Shown here: positions 45,534 through 54,212 of the stretch, in pieces
Layout: each line of letters opens with the position of its first letter
Position numbering within the stretch: the stretch's first letter is position 1
NCBI GenBank assembly: GCA_012960475.1
Contig: DUBE01000013.1
Span: 94,600 to 158,599 of the forward strand
Source of the DNA: Planctomycetota bacterium
GTDB lineage: Bacteria > Planctomycetota > UBA1135 > GCA-002686595
Length of the DNA stretch: 64,000 nt
Reading direction: 5' to 3'
The notes under the pieces: model-generated
The model's database searches: none
The model's input: only the letters and a program-made list of their open reading frames with translations
What the model was told of the DNA's origin: nothing
Program-made: the position numbers and the translations under genes

Positions 45534-45682
45534 CAAGAGACCAGCCCCTCCACAATGGTATCGCCGGTGATAGCACTCAACCATGGACAGAGAACGTCTC
45601 CGTTCTCTTCAACCAGGGCCAGGTCAAGCAGACTAAGCGCCACAAGGTTGAGGAGAACCGAGGCCCCAAGAGGGTGGATCAC
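45533..45682 (-). CDS. Possible 49-residue hydrophobic protein
   Basis: The GTG start overlaps the stop of the metal-binding lipoprotein gene (GTGA). The frame encodes 49 residues with one clear hydrophobic segment (GASVLLNLVALSLLDLALV) followed by an acidic turn. AAGG lies a few bases before the start, inside the previous gene. No family was recognised. The 297 bases between the lipoprotein and SGNH genes hold only this and the next small frame. Confidence 0.3.
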   Translation of the reverse strand: MIHPLGASVLLNLVALSLLDLALVEENGDVLCPWLSAITGDTIVEGLVS

Positions 45683-46125
45683 TTGCCTTCTATCGCGGTC
45701 TTGGTGTAACCAGCGCGATCGGAGGAAAATGTCTTCTTGCAACGACCGCAGCAAAGCGCAACCCCATGACCTTGCCAGGTCACCGAATCGTCGGTGTTCA
45801 CGGCCTTTCCTGAAATAGGGCAGACGGTGTTGCCCACCGCAGTCGGCTTGGCGTAGGCCTTGGCCACCGCCGCAGCGGGATCTGCCTCGGCAGCCGCTAC
45901 ACACTTGCTGCAACAGAAGTAAGCGCGCTGCCCTTCATGCTCCACAAAGTTCTCAGGCTTGGTTGGATGGCCAGAAGTGGCACAAGTAGTGTTACCCAGG
46001 AAGAGCGTTGTGGTCTCCGCAGCGGAAGACGCGTTGTCGGGAGATTCACTGACCTTGTTGTTGACGCAAGCGGCGAACGAACACAGGGCAGCAATGATCA
46101 AAAGGTTACGCATGGTGATTCTCAT
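45679..46125 (-). CDS. Lipoprotein with two cysteine-rich metal-binding-type repeats
   Basis: This is a 148-residue exported protein. The signal peptide ends with CSFAAC (Cys20, weak lipobox). Two repeats follow, each with an isolated Cys then a CC-x2-C: Cys48 with 71/72/75, and Cys102 with 125/126/129, in the contexts CATSGHPTKPENFVEHEG and CPISGKAVNTDDSVTWQG. The pattern resembles YHS/TRASH-type domains that bind heavy metals such as copper. It may sense or buffer a metal in the periplasm. Two ATGs are possible, at 46125 and 46113; the first overlaps the stop of an upstream 8-codon frame, which supports it. No transporter or regulator lies next to it. Confidence 0.8.
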   Translation of the reverse strand: MRITMRNLLIIAALCSFAACVNNKVSESPDNASSAAETTTLFLGNTTCATSGHPTKPENFVEHEGQRAYFCCSKCVAAAEADPAAAVAKAYAKPTAVGNTVCPISGKAVNTDDSVTWQGHGVALCCGRCKKTFSSDRAGYTKTAIEGK

Positions 46126-46162
46126 TGAGGGGTTTCCAGAAAGCCCACGATCGGGCCTCCTT
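46122..46162 (-). promoter_or_regulatory. Candidate 8-codon leader peptide coupled to the lipoprotein
   Basis: A perfect AAGGAGG (46156-46162) precedes a GTG (46148) by seven bases. The frame MGFLETPQ ends in TGA, which overlaps the ATG of the lipoprotein gene (ATGA, 46122-46125). The lipoprotein ATG itself has no ribosome site. The layout suggests translational coupling or an upstream regulatory frame. It is too short for a coding test. Confidence 0.4.
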
Positions 46163-46233
46163 GATAATAAAGGAATCAGCCCCGGCCGACTAGGGCGGTT
46201 TGCGGACTAGCCGTGCCCGCAGGCCATGTGCAC

Positions 46234-47010
46234 CTAGGCACCATTCAGAAGGTCAAGCAACTCTGCCCGATACTTGTCAAGATCGTCCTCCTTCGGACGC
46301 CAGCCATGGGCCAGGCGCTCCCTAACGCTCCTGAGGGCTCGCAGAGTCCTTTCCAACACCTTCCGCGGACGAGAGGGTAAAGGGGCAGAAAGGGCTCGCT
46401 CCAATTCTCCCTGGGCCAACCGCAGAGCGTTGCGCTCCATGCACTTGGCCGCGCGGATGGCGTGCAGGATCGAGCCCTTGGGAGTGTGCTCTTTCAAACG
46501 CAAGATACGCGTGACCTCAAGCCATGGCTGGCCAAGCAGATGCTCGCGAACCACGCAGTTCACCCGGATACGTTGATGGCGCTTGAGGGATTCAAGGCGC
46601 CTGCTGCAAGAAGCCTGCTTTGAGATATAGAGATGCTGGAAGTCGTTTGCGTGCTCGCTTGGGTTCCACAGGAGCTGATCTCCATCCCAGACCACAAGGG
46701 CCAGATAAGTGGACGGTTGAAAGCGAGTGGTGTAGCCCTCCCAATGGAAGCGCTGCTCCTGCACTTGCAAGGTCAACTGGATTTCTTGGCCGAGGTAGCG
46801 CTCCGGGCGCTCCCTGACTACCGCCAGATTCACACCCGGCGGACGTGCAATCCAAGCGGGCCCGTCCGTGGGCAGGACATAAGCAAAGGTGCTCACAAAC
46901 AAGAAAAGGAGAACATCCATAATAGGAGACAAAGCCAAAGGCTTTGATCGGACGCGAGGCCCCTTGACCTTGAGCCGGAATTTGCAAAGCGCTGCTCTAT
47001 TTCCAGACAT
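46234..47010 (-). CDS. Hypothetical exported protein
   Basis: No family was recognised. The frame encodes 258 residues; from the internal ATG at 46920 it would be 228, starting with a hydrophobic stretch MDVLLFLFVSTFAYVLPTDG that reads as a signal peptide. Residues after that hold beta strands (NLAVVRERPERYLGQEIQLTLQ, then WEGYTTRFQPSTYLALVVWDG), like a small OB/TolA-type sandwich, then a basic helical tail (about 170-258). The longer start overlaps the end of rsmD by 14 bases. Neither start has a good ribosome site. It lies just downstream of rsmD on the same strand. Confidence 0.65.
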   Translation of the reverse strand: MSGNRAALCKFRLKVKGPRVRSKPLALSPIMDVLLFLFVSTFAYVLPTDGPAWIARPPGVNLAVVRERPERYLGQEIQLTLQVQEQRFHWEGYTTRFQPSTYLALVVWDGDQLLWNPSEHANDFQHLYISKQASCSRRLESLKRHQRIRVNCVVREHLLGQPWLEVTRILRLKEHTPKGSILHAIRAAKCMERNALRLAQGELERALSAPLPSRPRKVLERTLRALRSVRERLAHGWRPKEDDLDKYRAELLDLLNGA

Positions 47011-47593
47011 ACAGCAGCGCCGTACGGCCCATCACACGGTAGTCCAACTGCATGTCTGGCAGGCTGAGAGCATCTTGACCCAGATCCCGAGGATGACCAT
47101 GCAAGACCAACGCACCCCCAGAAAGCAGCACATCCTGGACAAGAGTGGTTGCCGCCACCAATACCTTCTCACGCTCTCCCCCACGCAGCATGGGATAGGG
47201 CGGGTCCATCAGGATCACTCTGGCCCAGGGCTGGAGTTCCACAGAAGTTCCCGGAGCCCCCTCCCTTGGCGCGCCCCAATTTCGCTTGTCCAGGGCATCT
47301 CCGCCAATCACCTCCGCCCGATCATGAGCCCCCACCAGCTCTAGATTGGCCCGCAAGACATCCAGTGCCTTGCGGCCACGCTCAAGAAACCTCACATGAC
47401 TTGCGCCTCGACTGAGAGCTTCGATGCCCATGCTGCCGCTGCCACTGAACAGATCGAGCACGGCCTGGCCTTCTTCGATGCCCCCAAGGGTTGAGAACAA
47501 GGATTCGCGCACCCGGGCCAGCATGGGCCGGGTCTCCTGACCATCGGGGGTGCGCAGAATGCGACCTTTGAATGCTCCGCTGTGAATCCGCAC
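46997..47593 (-). CDS. rsmD: 16S rRNA guanine(966)-N2 methyltransferase RsmD
   Basis: This is a 198-residue class I methyltransferase. The start GTG gives MRIHSGAFKGR, the family N-terminus, followed by TRPMLARVRESLFSTL. SAM motif I is VLDLFSGSGSMGIEAL and the catalytic motif is MDPPYPML. RsmD methylates G966 of 16S rRNA in the assembled small subunit. It is divergent from pdxJ; about 100 bases separate the starts. Confidence 0.94.
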   Translation of the reverse strand: MRIHSGAFKGRILRTPDGQETRPMLARVRESLFSTLGGIEEGQAVLDLFSGSGSMGIEALSRGASHVRFLERGRKALDVLRANLELVGAHDRAEVIGGDALDKRNWGAPREGAPGTSVELQPWARVILMDPPYPMLRGGEREKVLVAATTLVQDVLLSGGALVLHGHPRDLGQDALSLPDMQLDYRVMGRTALLYVWK

Positions 47594-47694
47594 CCGCGCA
47601 ATCTACTCCTACGCAGGGGTCGCACGGTGCTCCCATCCGAGGTATCCTCGTGCTTCTGCGGACGATCTGATCTTCGGATCTACGCACAAGAACC

Positions 47695-48483
47695 ATGGGA
47701 GTCAGCGACCGACCAATGAGCAGCCCCCGCCTGCACATCAATGTGGACCATGTGGCCACCTTGCGCCAGGCCCGACGCGAAGAGTTCCCGGACCCGGTCC
47801 AATGGGCCCTTGCAGCAGAAAAAGCCGGTGCCCACGGAATCACCTGCCACCTGCGTAAGGACCGGCGACACATCCAAGACAAAGACGTGCGCCTCTTGAG
47901 AACCGAGCTGAAATCGATTCTGAACCTGGAACTATCCCTCAACGGAGAGATGGTCGAACTCGGTCTGGTTTCTGGCGCCGATGCCTTCTGCCTGGTGCCG
48001 GAGTTGCGCAAGGAGCTAACCACTGAAGGGGGCCTCGATTGCAAACACGAACAGCAACGCCTCGCAGATGTGATCCCGGCCCTGACCGAAGCGGGGGGGA
48101 TTGTCAGCCTCTTCGTTGATCCTGACTGCCACCAACTGGATGTCGCCCGGACAGTAGGGGCACCCTTCGTGGAACTGCACACGGGGTCCTACGCCAATCA
48201 AACCGGAGCAGCCCGGGAGCGGGAACTCCAGCGCCTGCTCACAGCCGCCGCCCACGCACAGGACATCGGCCTCAAGGTCAACGCAGGCCACGGACTGGAC
48301 TACGAAAACGTGGGGCCCATGGCGGGCATGCCCGGAGTACAGGAACTCAACATCGGCTTCGCCATCGTTGCCCGGGCGTTGCTGGTGGGGGTCGAGCAGG
48401 CAGTGCAGGAGATGCTGCGGCTCTTGACCCCCGCCCCGACCACAAGCGCCGTTGCTGAGGCCCTCCCCGGGGCCAGAAGCTAG
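47695..48483 (+). CDS. pdxJ: Pyridoxine 5'-phosphate synthase PdxJ
   Basis: This is a 262-residue TIM barrel that joins 1-deoxyxylulose-5-phosphate with 3-amino-1-hydroxyacetone phosphate to make vitamin B6 phosphate. Diagnostic segments are LHINVDHVATLRQARR, EKAGAHGITCHLRKDRRHIQ, and KVNAGHGLDYENV near the end, then ELNIGFAIVARALLVGVEQAV. It implies the DXP-dependent B6 route. A second ATG at 47716 is possible. It is followed by a 228-base gap before dapA. Confidence 0.96.
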   Translation: MGVSDRPMSSPRLHINVDHVATLRQARREEFPDPVQWALAAEKAGAHGITCHLRKDRRHIQDKDVRLLRTELKSILNLELSLNGEMVELGLVSGADAFCLVPELRKELTTEGGLDCKHEQQRLADVIPALTEAGGIVSLFVDPDCHQLDVARTVGAPFVELHTGSYANQTGAARERELQRLLTAAAHAQDIGLKVNAGHGLDYENVGPMAGMPGVQELNIGFAIVARALLVGVEQAVQEMLRLLTPAPTTSAVAEALPGARS

Positions 48484-48594
48484 GCTGGAGACCCAGCTGA
48501 AAGGGGGGAGACTGGCACGAAATCCTGCTCGTGTGACCCTCCAGGCGACCTCCTGACCAGACTCGGACCTTCCCTGGCATGGGGTTGAGGGTCG

Positions 48595-48615
48595 GTTTCT
48601 CTTGAATCGAGAAAC
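48595..48615 (+). repeat. Seven-base inverted repeat between pdxJ and dapA
   Basis: GTTTCTC (48595-48601) and GAGAAAC (48609-48615) are a perfect inverted pair around a seven-base loop. The rest of this 228-base gap shows nothing else I can support; there is no lysine-riboswitch pattern that I could recognise. Confidence 0.3.
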
Positions 48616-48711
48616 ATCACCCTTGGATCCAGCAACCAGGAAAGGCAGATTTGATGCCACCCGACGGTTTGAGAAAAGCGACAGTCGGAGACGAGTCAGG
48701 AGTTAACCAGG

Positions 48712-49641
48712 ATGCAGACAGACCGATTCATCCCCAGGGACAGCATCGTAGCCCTGCCCACCCCGTTCCGCGGGGGAGGCCTAGCCTATGACCTCCTCGC
48801 TGACGATGTGATGCGTCACCGACTCGCGGGAACAAATGCCTTGTTGATAGCCGGAACCACCGGGGAAGGCGCGGCCCTCTCGGAGGCCGAGCGAATAGTC
48901 GCATTCCGCACAGCCTGCAATGCCGCCCGGGGCCAGATCAAAGTGATCTGCGCCGTGGGCACCAACGACACGCGCGTCAGTTTGCGTCTGGCCCGCGCGG
49001 CGCAGGAATGCGGCGCGGACGCGATCATGGCCATCGTGCCCTACTACAACCGCCCACAGGCGCGAGGCCTCGAAGCGCACTTCTCTGCCATTGCCCAAGT
49101 GGCGCCAAACTTGTCCCTGACCCTCTACGATGTTCCCAAGCGCACCGCCTGCGAGTTGCCCCTGGATGTGATCCAGCGGCTGGCCGCCCAGCACAAGAAC
49201 ATCACCTCGATCAAGCTCGCCTGCACGGACTTGGATCGAGTGGAGCTACTGGTGCGCGAGAGCGGCCTGCAGGTCTTATGCGGCGAGGACCGCTTGATCC
49301 TGGAATTCATGCGGCGAGGAGCCGTGGGCGCAGTGTCCGTGCTCGGCAACGTGATGCCCCGGGAAACCAGGGCCCTGATTCAAGCAGGCCACCGGACTCC
49401 GGACGCGCCCCGAGCGCGTTCCCTAGCGGCGCGCCTGACGCCTTTGGCCCAGGCCCTCTTCGTGGAAACCAATCCGGTGCCTGTCAAAGCCGCACTGGCG
49501 ATATTGGAGGGCTACCCCAACGAAGTGCGCCTGCCCCTTGTAGGGCTCGAAATGGACAATCGGCGCATGCTTGAAGATGTGCTGCAACGACTGGTTGCCA
49601 CTGCTCAGACCTCTTCCAAGAGCCTGACGCCCACGGTCTGA
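48712..49641 (+). CDS. dapA: 4-hydroxy-tetrahydrodipicolinate synthase (DapA)
   Basis: This is a 309-residue TIM-barrel lyase that condenses pyruvate with aspartate semialdehyde, the first step specific to lysine/diaminopimelate synthesis. IAGTTGEG (47-53) is the substrate loop, IVPYYNRP and YDVPKRT carry active-site tyrosines and arginine, and the pyruvate Schiff-base lysine is Lys168 in TSIKLA. AGGAG lies nine bases before the ATG. Related NAL-family aldolases share the fold; the YYNRP/YDVP pair fits DapA best. A hairpin follows the stop. Confidence 0.92.
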   Translation: MQTDRFIPRDSIVALPTPFRGGGLAYDLLADDVMRHRLAGTNALLIAGTTGEGAALSEAERIVAFRTACNAARGQIKVICAVGTNDTRVSLRLARAAQECGADAIMAIVPYYNRPQARGLEAHFSAIAQVAPNLSLTLYDVPKRTACELPLDVIQRLAAQHKNITSIKLACTDLDRVELLVRESGLQVLCGEDRLILEFMRRGAVGAVSVLGNVMPRETRALIQAGHRTPDAPRARSLAARLTPLAQALFVETNPVPVKAALAILEGYPNEVRLPLVGLEMDNRRMLEDVLQRLVATAQTSSKSLTPTV

Positions 49642-49656
49642 CAGGGACTCGAGGCG

Positions 49657-49705
49657 TGGCAGGGCAGCCTGCCAAACATACAGTGGCGTGCGCCAAATTG
49701 GCAGG
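49657..49705 (+). promoter_or_regulatory. Mutually exclusive hairpins between dapA and clpB
   Basis: Arm 1 TGGCAGG (49657-49663), arm 2 CCTGCCAA (49668-49675) and arm 3 TTGGCAGG (49698-49705). Arm 2 can pair perfectly with arm 1 (seven pairs, four-base loop) or with arm 3 (eight pairs, 22-base loop), but not both. The first form sits 15 bases after the dapA stop and may be a weak terminator with no T-run. The second could be an anti-structure for the clpB leader. Arm 3 overlaps GCCAA-A-TTGGC (49692-49702). Confidence 0.45.
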
Positions 49706-49823
49706 ATTTGTCTAAATCTACCCTATTCCAGGCCATCGTAGAGCGCTTTTTGGCCCGGCATGGCTCTTGCACCTGGAGAGTCAATGCCCCGCGAACTGCG
49801 GGCCAGAACAAGGAGTACCCACC

Positions 49824-52379
49824 ATGCAGTCCAAGACCACCACCAAGAGTCAAGCCGCCTTCACAGCAGCCCAGACCCTGGCCCAGGAAGGAGGCCACCC
49901 GCAACTCACCCCCATGCATTTCGCCGCTGCCCTCTTGGCGGAACCGGAAGGAGTCATGGGTGGCGTGCTCGCAAAACTCGGCATCGAAACCGGGGCCCTC
50001 GCAGCGCAGGTCGCTCAAGAGCTCGCCAAACAACCGCGGTCCAGCGGTGGCGAACTGAGTATGAGCCCCGCCATGAGCGAAGTCATGACCGATGCTGCGA
50101 ACACAGCACAGGCCATGGAAGATGAGTACATCTCCACCGAGCACCTGTTGCTCGCTTTGGCGCGCAAGGGCGGGACTGAAGTTGTCAGCTTGCTCTCCGC
50201 CCACGGCCTTGAGCCGCAGCAAATCGAAGCGGCCCTCTTGGAGGTGCGCAAGGGTCGGCATGTAACCAGCCCAGAGCCCGAGAGCACGTTTGAGGCTCTC
50301 TCAAAGTATGCCCAGGATCTGACCCAAGCCGCACGGGATGGCAGGCTCGACCCGGTCATCGGGCGCAACGATGAAATCCGGCGCGCAGTGCAGGTGCTGT
50401 CGCGCCGCCGCAAAAACAACCCGGTCCTGATAGGTGATCCGGGCGTAGGCAAGACAGCCATTGTAGAGGGTCTTGCTCAACGCATCGTAGCCGGGGATGT
50501 GCCCGAAAGTCTCAAGGGTTGCCGCGTCATGTCCCTGGACATGGGCACGCTGCTGGCCGGTGCCAAGTACCGGGGCGAATTTGAAGAACGGCTGAAGTCC
50601 GTACTGGAAGAGATCGCAGAGTCCAACGGGGAAGTGGTGCTCTTCATCGATGAGTTGCACACCCTTGTGGGCGCTGGCGGAGCAGAGGGTGCGGTGGACG
50701 CCGCCAATATGCTCAAGCCCGCCCTGGCCCGGGGTGAGTTGCACTGCATTGGTGCTACCACCCTTGACGAATACCGCAAGTACATCGAAAAGGACGCTGC
50801 CCTGGAGCGCCGCTTCCTGCCGGTACTGATCAATGAACCCTCCATCGAGGACACAGTGGCGATTCTGCGCGGGCTAAAGGAACGCTACGAGATCCACCAC
50901 GGAGTGCGCATCGGCGATGCTGCCCTGGTGACCGCCGCTCGTCTGGCGGACCGGCACATTACCGACCGCTTCATGCCCGACAAGGCGATTGATTGCGTGG
51001 ATGAGGCCGGGGCCCAACTACGCACAGCCATCGATTCCATGCCTCCGGAGCTCGACAAGCTCGAGCGACGCCTGCGCCAACTGGAAATCGAACGAGCGGC
51101 CCTTCAAAGGGAAGAGAACGACCAAGACCAGCCCCGTATCGAGGACATCAACCGTGAACTGGCTGACTCCAACGAAGAGCAAACCGCGCTGCGCTCCCGT
51201 TGGCAAGCGGAGAAAGACCTGATCCAGTCGATTCGTGCGGGCAAGGCGCTGATCGAGAGCCTGCGCGCTGAAGCGGAGCAGACTGAACGCAGCGGTGATT
51301 TGGAACGGGTGGGTGCGATCCGCTACGGAGAGCTTCCCGAAGCCGAGGCCGACCTGGAGGCTAACTCCTTGGACCTGGAAGAACTACAAGCAGGCGGCGC
51401 AATGCTCCCCGAGGCGGTGGACGAAGAAATGATCGCTAGCGTAATCAGTCGCTGGACCGGCATCCCCGCCACGCGACTCCTGGAAACCGAGCGCGAGAAG
51501 CTACTGCACATGGAAGACCGCCTGTGTCAACGGGTGATCGGCCAGCCCGAGGCGCTGGAGGCGATCTCCCAGGCCGTGCGCCGTGCGCGAGCTGGCCTGC
51601 AGGAAACCACACGCCCCCTGGGCTCGTTCCTCTTGGCCGGCCCCACCGGTGTGGGCAAAACCGAAACCGCGCGAGCCCTGGCCCATTTCCTCTTCGACGA
51701 CGAGCACGCCATGGTTCGCCTGGACATGAGCGAGTACATGGAAAGGCACTCGGTCAGTCGCCTGATAGGCGCGCCTCCGGGCTATGTGGGGCACGAAGAA
51801 GGGGGCGCCCTGACTGAAGCCGTGCGCCGCAAGCCGCACACAGTGATCCTGCTGGACGAAGTGGAAAAGGCCCACCCCGATGTGTTCAACACCCTGCTGC
51901 AAGTGCTCGATGATGGCCGCCTGACGGACAGCCGCGGCCGGACCGTGGACTTCACCCAGACCCTGGTACTGATGACCAGCAACCTGCGGGACAAGGACGA
52001 AATCAAGGCTTTCTTCCGCCCCGAGTTCCTCAACCGCCTGGACGAAATCCTCGTCTTCAACAACCTCATCCGTGAGCAACTGCGAGCCATCGTTGACATC
52101 CAAGTCAAGAACCTGGACAAGCACCTGTGGGAGCAGGAGATCACACTCGAGTTGAGCGACGCCGCGCTCGATCGCCTGGCAGAAATGGGCTGGCACAGCG
52201 AATACGGCGCTCGCCCGCTCAAGCGCGCCCTGCAACGGGAAATCCAAAACCCCCTGGCAGAGGCGGTGCTGTCTGGAGAACTCGGACGGGGAATGTGTGC
52301 CCAGGTCGACTGGCGAGAGGACAAGGGCTTCAGCCTGCAGACGCAGCCCAAGCAAGCGACCTCCGTTGCGGCGGCCTGA
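49824..52379 (+). CDS. clpB: ATP-dependent disaggregase ClpB
   Basis: This is an 851-residue Hsp100 protein that pulls proteins out of aggregates with DnaK. N-terminal double Clp-N repeat (about 1-145), AAA-1 with GDPGVGKTA and [16 protein letters not shown], the coiled-coil middle domain (about 390-510), AAA-2 with [24 protein letters not shown] and the sensor segment [18 protein letters not shown]. The region between MTSNL and FRPEFLNR is about 19 residues shorter than in E. coli ClpB, and NLG is NLR. The ATG at 49824 has AAGGAG eight bases upstream; the frame opens at 49767. This unusual gap should be checked, but the frame is intact. Confidence 0.95.
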   Translation: MQSKTTTKSQAAFTAAQTLAQEGGHPQLTPMHFAAALLAEPEGVMGGVLAKLGIETGALAAQVAQELAKQPRSSGGELSMSPAMSEVMTDAANTAQAMEDEYISTEHLLLALARKGGTEVVSLLSAHGLEPQQIEAALLEVRKGRHVTSPEPESTFEALSKYAQDLTQAARDGRLDPVIGRNDEIRRAVQVLSRRRKNNPVLIGDPGVGKTAIVEGLAQRIVAGDVPESLKGCRVMSLDMGTLLAGAKYRGEFEERLKSVLEEIAESNGEVVLFIDELHTLVGAGGAEGAVDAANMLKPALARGELHCIGATTLDEYRKYIEKDAALERRFLPVLINEPSIEDTVAILRGLKERYEIHHGVRIGDAALVTAARLADRHITDRFMPDKAIDCVDEAGAQLRTAIDSMPPELDKLERRLRQLEIERAALQREENDQDQPRIEDINRELADSNEEQTALRSRWQAEKDLIQSIRAGKALIESLRAEAEQTERSGDLERVGAIRYGELPEAEADLEANSLDLEELQAGGAMLPEAVDEEMIASVISRWTGIPATRLLETEREKLLHMEDRLCQRVIGQPEALEAISQAVRRARAGLQETTRPLGSFLLAGPTGVGKTETARALAHFLFDDEHAMVRLDMSEYMERHSVSRLIGAPPGYVGHEEGGALTEAVRRKPHTVILLDEVEKAHPDVFNTLLQVLDDGRLTDSRGRTVDFTQTLVLMTSNLRDKDEIKAFFRPEFLNRLDEILVFNNLIREQLRAIVDIQVKNLDKHLWEQEITLELSDAALDRLAEMGWHSEYGARPLKRALQREIQNPLAEAVLSGELGRGMCAQVDWREDKGFSLQTQPKQATSVAAA

Positions 52380-52437
52380 CTCCAGGGATCTCCTTCCATG
52401 AAACCGAACGAGCAGGAGCCCCTGTAGACTGCACTCC

Positions 52438-53046
52438 GTGAGCGAGTCCTTCCGCACCCTCGATACTGCTTTTGAGTACGAGCTGGACCCAATCAAGGGG
52501 TCACGCTTTCTGGCGGTTCTGGCCCCCACCGCGCACGAAGAAGCGGCCATGGAATTCGTGCAAACGGCCCGCAAGCGTTGGCCGGATGCTCGTCATCACT
52601 GCTTCGCCTGGCGGCTAGGACCCGACGGTGCGCTGTTCCGCAGTTCGGATGACGGAGAGCCTTCCGGCAGCGCAGGCCAGCCGATCTTGAACCAACTCAA
52701 GGGGCACGGGGTCACCGACCTGACCTGCGTGGTGCTTCGTTGGTTCGGCGGGACCAAGCTCGGGGTGGGAGGATTGATGCGAGCCTACGGGGGCGCAGCG
52801 GGCAAGGCCCTTGATCGGGCCCCGATTCGGGAAGTGGTGATCACCGTGCCGATCCGCTTGCTGTTTCCCTGGGAATGTTCGGGTGCCGTAAGCGGCGTTC
52901 TCCATGCCCTGAGCCTCAAGGAACAAGCTGCCGACTATGGAGAGCAGGTCAGCCTGGATATCGATGTACCCAAGAAGATGCTAAAGGCCTTGGAGACGGA
53001 ACTTGCGGAGCGCACCGGAGGCCGAGTACTGCTGCAAGGCCGGTAA
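52438..53046 (+). CDS. yigZ: YigZ/IMPACT family protein
   Basis: This is a 202-residue protein of the UPF0029/IMPACT group. DPIKGSRFLAVLAPTAHEEAAMEF, the SSDDGEPSGSAGQPILN loop and VLRWFGGTKLGVGGLMRAY are diagnostic. The second domain (about 135-202) is ferredoxin-like. The exact job is unknown; relatives bind RNA or block GCN2-type stress signalling in eukaryotes. The start is GTG. It follows clpB by 58 bases on the same strand. Confidence 0.93.
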   Translation: MSESFRTLDTAFEYELDPIKGSRFLAVLAPTAHEEAAMEFVQTARKRWPDARHHCFAWRLGPDGALFRSSDDGEPSGSAGQPILNQLKGHGVTDLTCVVLRWFGGTKLGVGGLMRAYGGAAGKALDRAPIREVVITVPIRLLFPWECSGAVSGVLHALSLKEQAADYGEQVSLDIDVPKKMLKALETELAERTGGRVLLQGR

Positions 53047-53100
53047 ACCGCGGGCGAATCGAAGCATTTGCCACCCCCACGCCTCTGCAACAATTGGACC

Positions 53101-53190
53101 ATGACTTCTACCACCCCCCGCGGCCTGCGCTAAACCATCTGGCTCCTCTCCACCCTGCTCTTCGTCCTGTTCATCTGGCTGCAGGGCTTC
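53101..53190 (+). other. Interrupted N-terminus: in-frame TAA before the membrane segment
   Basis: An ATG at 53101 opens MTSTTPRGLR, then TAA at 53131-53133, then TIWLLSTLLFVLFIWLQGF in the same frame, running into the gene below. The stop cuts a textbook N-terminal membrane helix. One base change (for example AAA, CAA or GAA to TAA) would explain it. Confidence 0.7.
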
Positions 53191-54126
53191 GTGCTGGGAG
53201 ACATCAATGACCAGGAGGGGCCTGATCAACAGCTCATCCAGAACAAGCACATTGAGGCTGAACTGGTGGGGAGAGAATCGGAATTCAAGCGCCAGGCCCG
53301 GGAATTGGAACGCGACATCGCCCGGCAGGAGGAAATCAAGACCAACCGACAGGAGTCCATGTCCGTGGCCGAGCGGACTTGGAACCAATTCGGCCAGGAA
53401 CGCTGGCGGGTTCTGGACTCCGGAGGGCAGCCCGCGGAACTATCCACCACAGAGGAGGAGGCGAAGACCCTGTATCAGAAGGCCACGCGTGAGTTTATAG
53501 AGGCCAACTTCAAGATCAGCGACCTGCAACAGAGTCAGCACACGATTTCGTTGGAACAAGAGACCTTGGACCGCACCTTGAGCATCCAACGGGGCGCCGG
53601 TTACAGCGCGTACATGACGCTCTACCGCGCCCACCGCTGGCGTGTGGCAGCGGGCAAGTTGAGCTTTGTGGTGCCCCTGTTTGTGCTCGCTTCCTGGCTG
53701 GTGGCCCGCAGGCGCAAGTCAATCTATCACCCTGTCTTGATCGCGCTGCTCGTGTCCTCGTTCCTGCGGGTGGGGCTGGTGATGGAGGAGCACTTCCCCT
53801 CAGAGTTCTTCAAGTATGTGGGCATCATCGCATCGGTAATCATCGTCCTGAGCTTCCTGGTGCACGCCCTGCGTTCGGCGGCCACACCCAAAGAGGACGT
53901 ACTGCTGCGGCGCCGTCGAGAGGCGTACCAGAAAAATTGCTGCCCTGAATGCGCCTACAGCGTCCCCCATGAAGAAGGCAAGACCATGGCCTGCGCCGCC
54001 TGTGGGGTCGATCTCTTCACGGTCTGCGATACCTGCGATGGCATCCGGCACGAGCTACTGCCCAACTGCCGCCACTGTGGTGCGCAATCGGAGCGATGGC
54101 GAGGGGTGCCCGCTGTCGCTCCCTGA
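53191..54126 (+). CDS. Membrane protein with coiled coil and C-terminal zinc ribbon
   Basis: The listed start is the first GTG after the in-frame TAA; the real N-terminus probably includes the membrane helix encoded just upstream. The 311 residues hold a coiled coil (about 15-140), two or three membrane helices (about 155-225, SFVVPLFVLASWLVAR and VGIIASVIIVLSFLVHAL), and a cysteine-rich tail with four CxxC motifs (CCPEC, CAAC, CDTC, CRHC) that looks like two zinc ribbons. No family was recognised. The gene may be broken, or the stop may be an error, or translation restarts at the GTG, which lacks a ribosome site. It precedes an mscS gene. Confidence 0.7.
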   Translation: MLGDINDQEGPDQQLIQNKHIEAELVGRESEFKRQARELERDIARQEEIKTNRQESMSVAERTWNQFGQERWRVLDSGGQPAELSTTEEEAKTLYQKATREFIEANFKISDLQQSQHTISLEQETLDRTLSIQRGAGYSAYMTLYRAHRWRVAAGKLSFVVPLFVLASWLVARRRKSIYHPVLIALLVSSFLRVGLVMEEHFPSEFFKYVGIIASVIIVLSFLVHALRSAATPKEDVLLRRRREAYQKNCCPECAYSVPHEEGKTMACAACGVDLFTVCDTCDGIRHELLPNCRHCGAQSERWRGVPAVAP

Positions 54127-54212
54127 ACCCAGGTTCCGTGTCCCGGTCCAGAGTTTGCATTCGAACCGGATAATCGAGACCATGAGGTACTCCCGATCCC
54201 GATGATTGCCCC

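Noticed and set aside
48484..48711. Lysine riboswitch upstream of dapA
   Set aside because: Only one short hairpin is visible; the multi-helix core was not recognisable.
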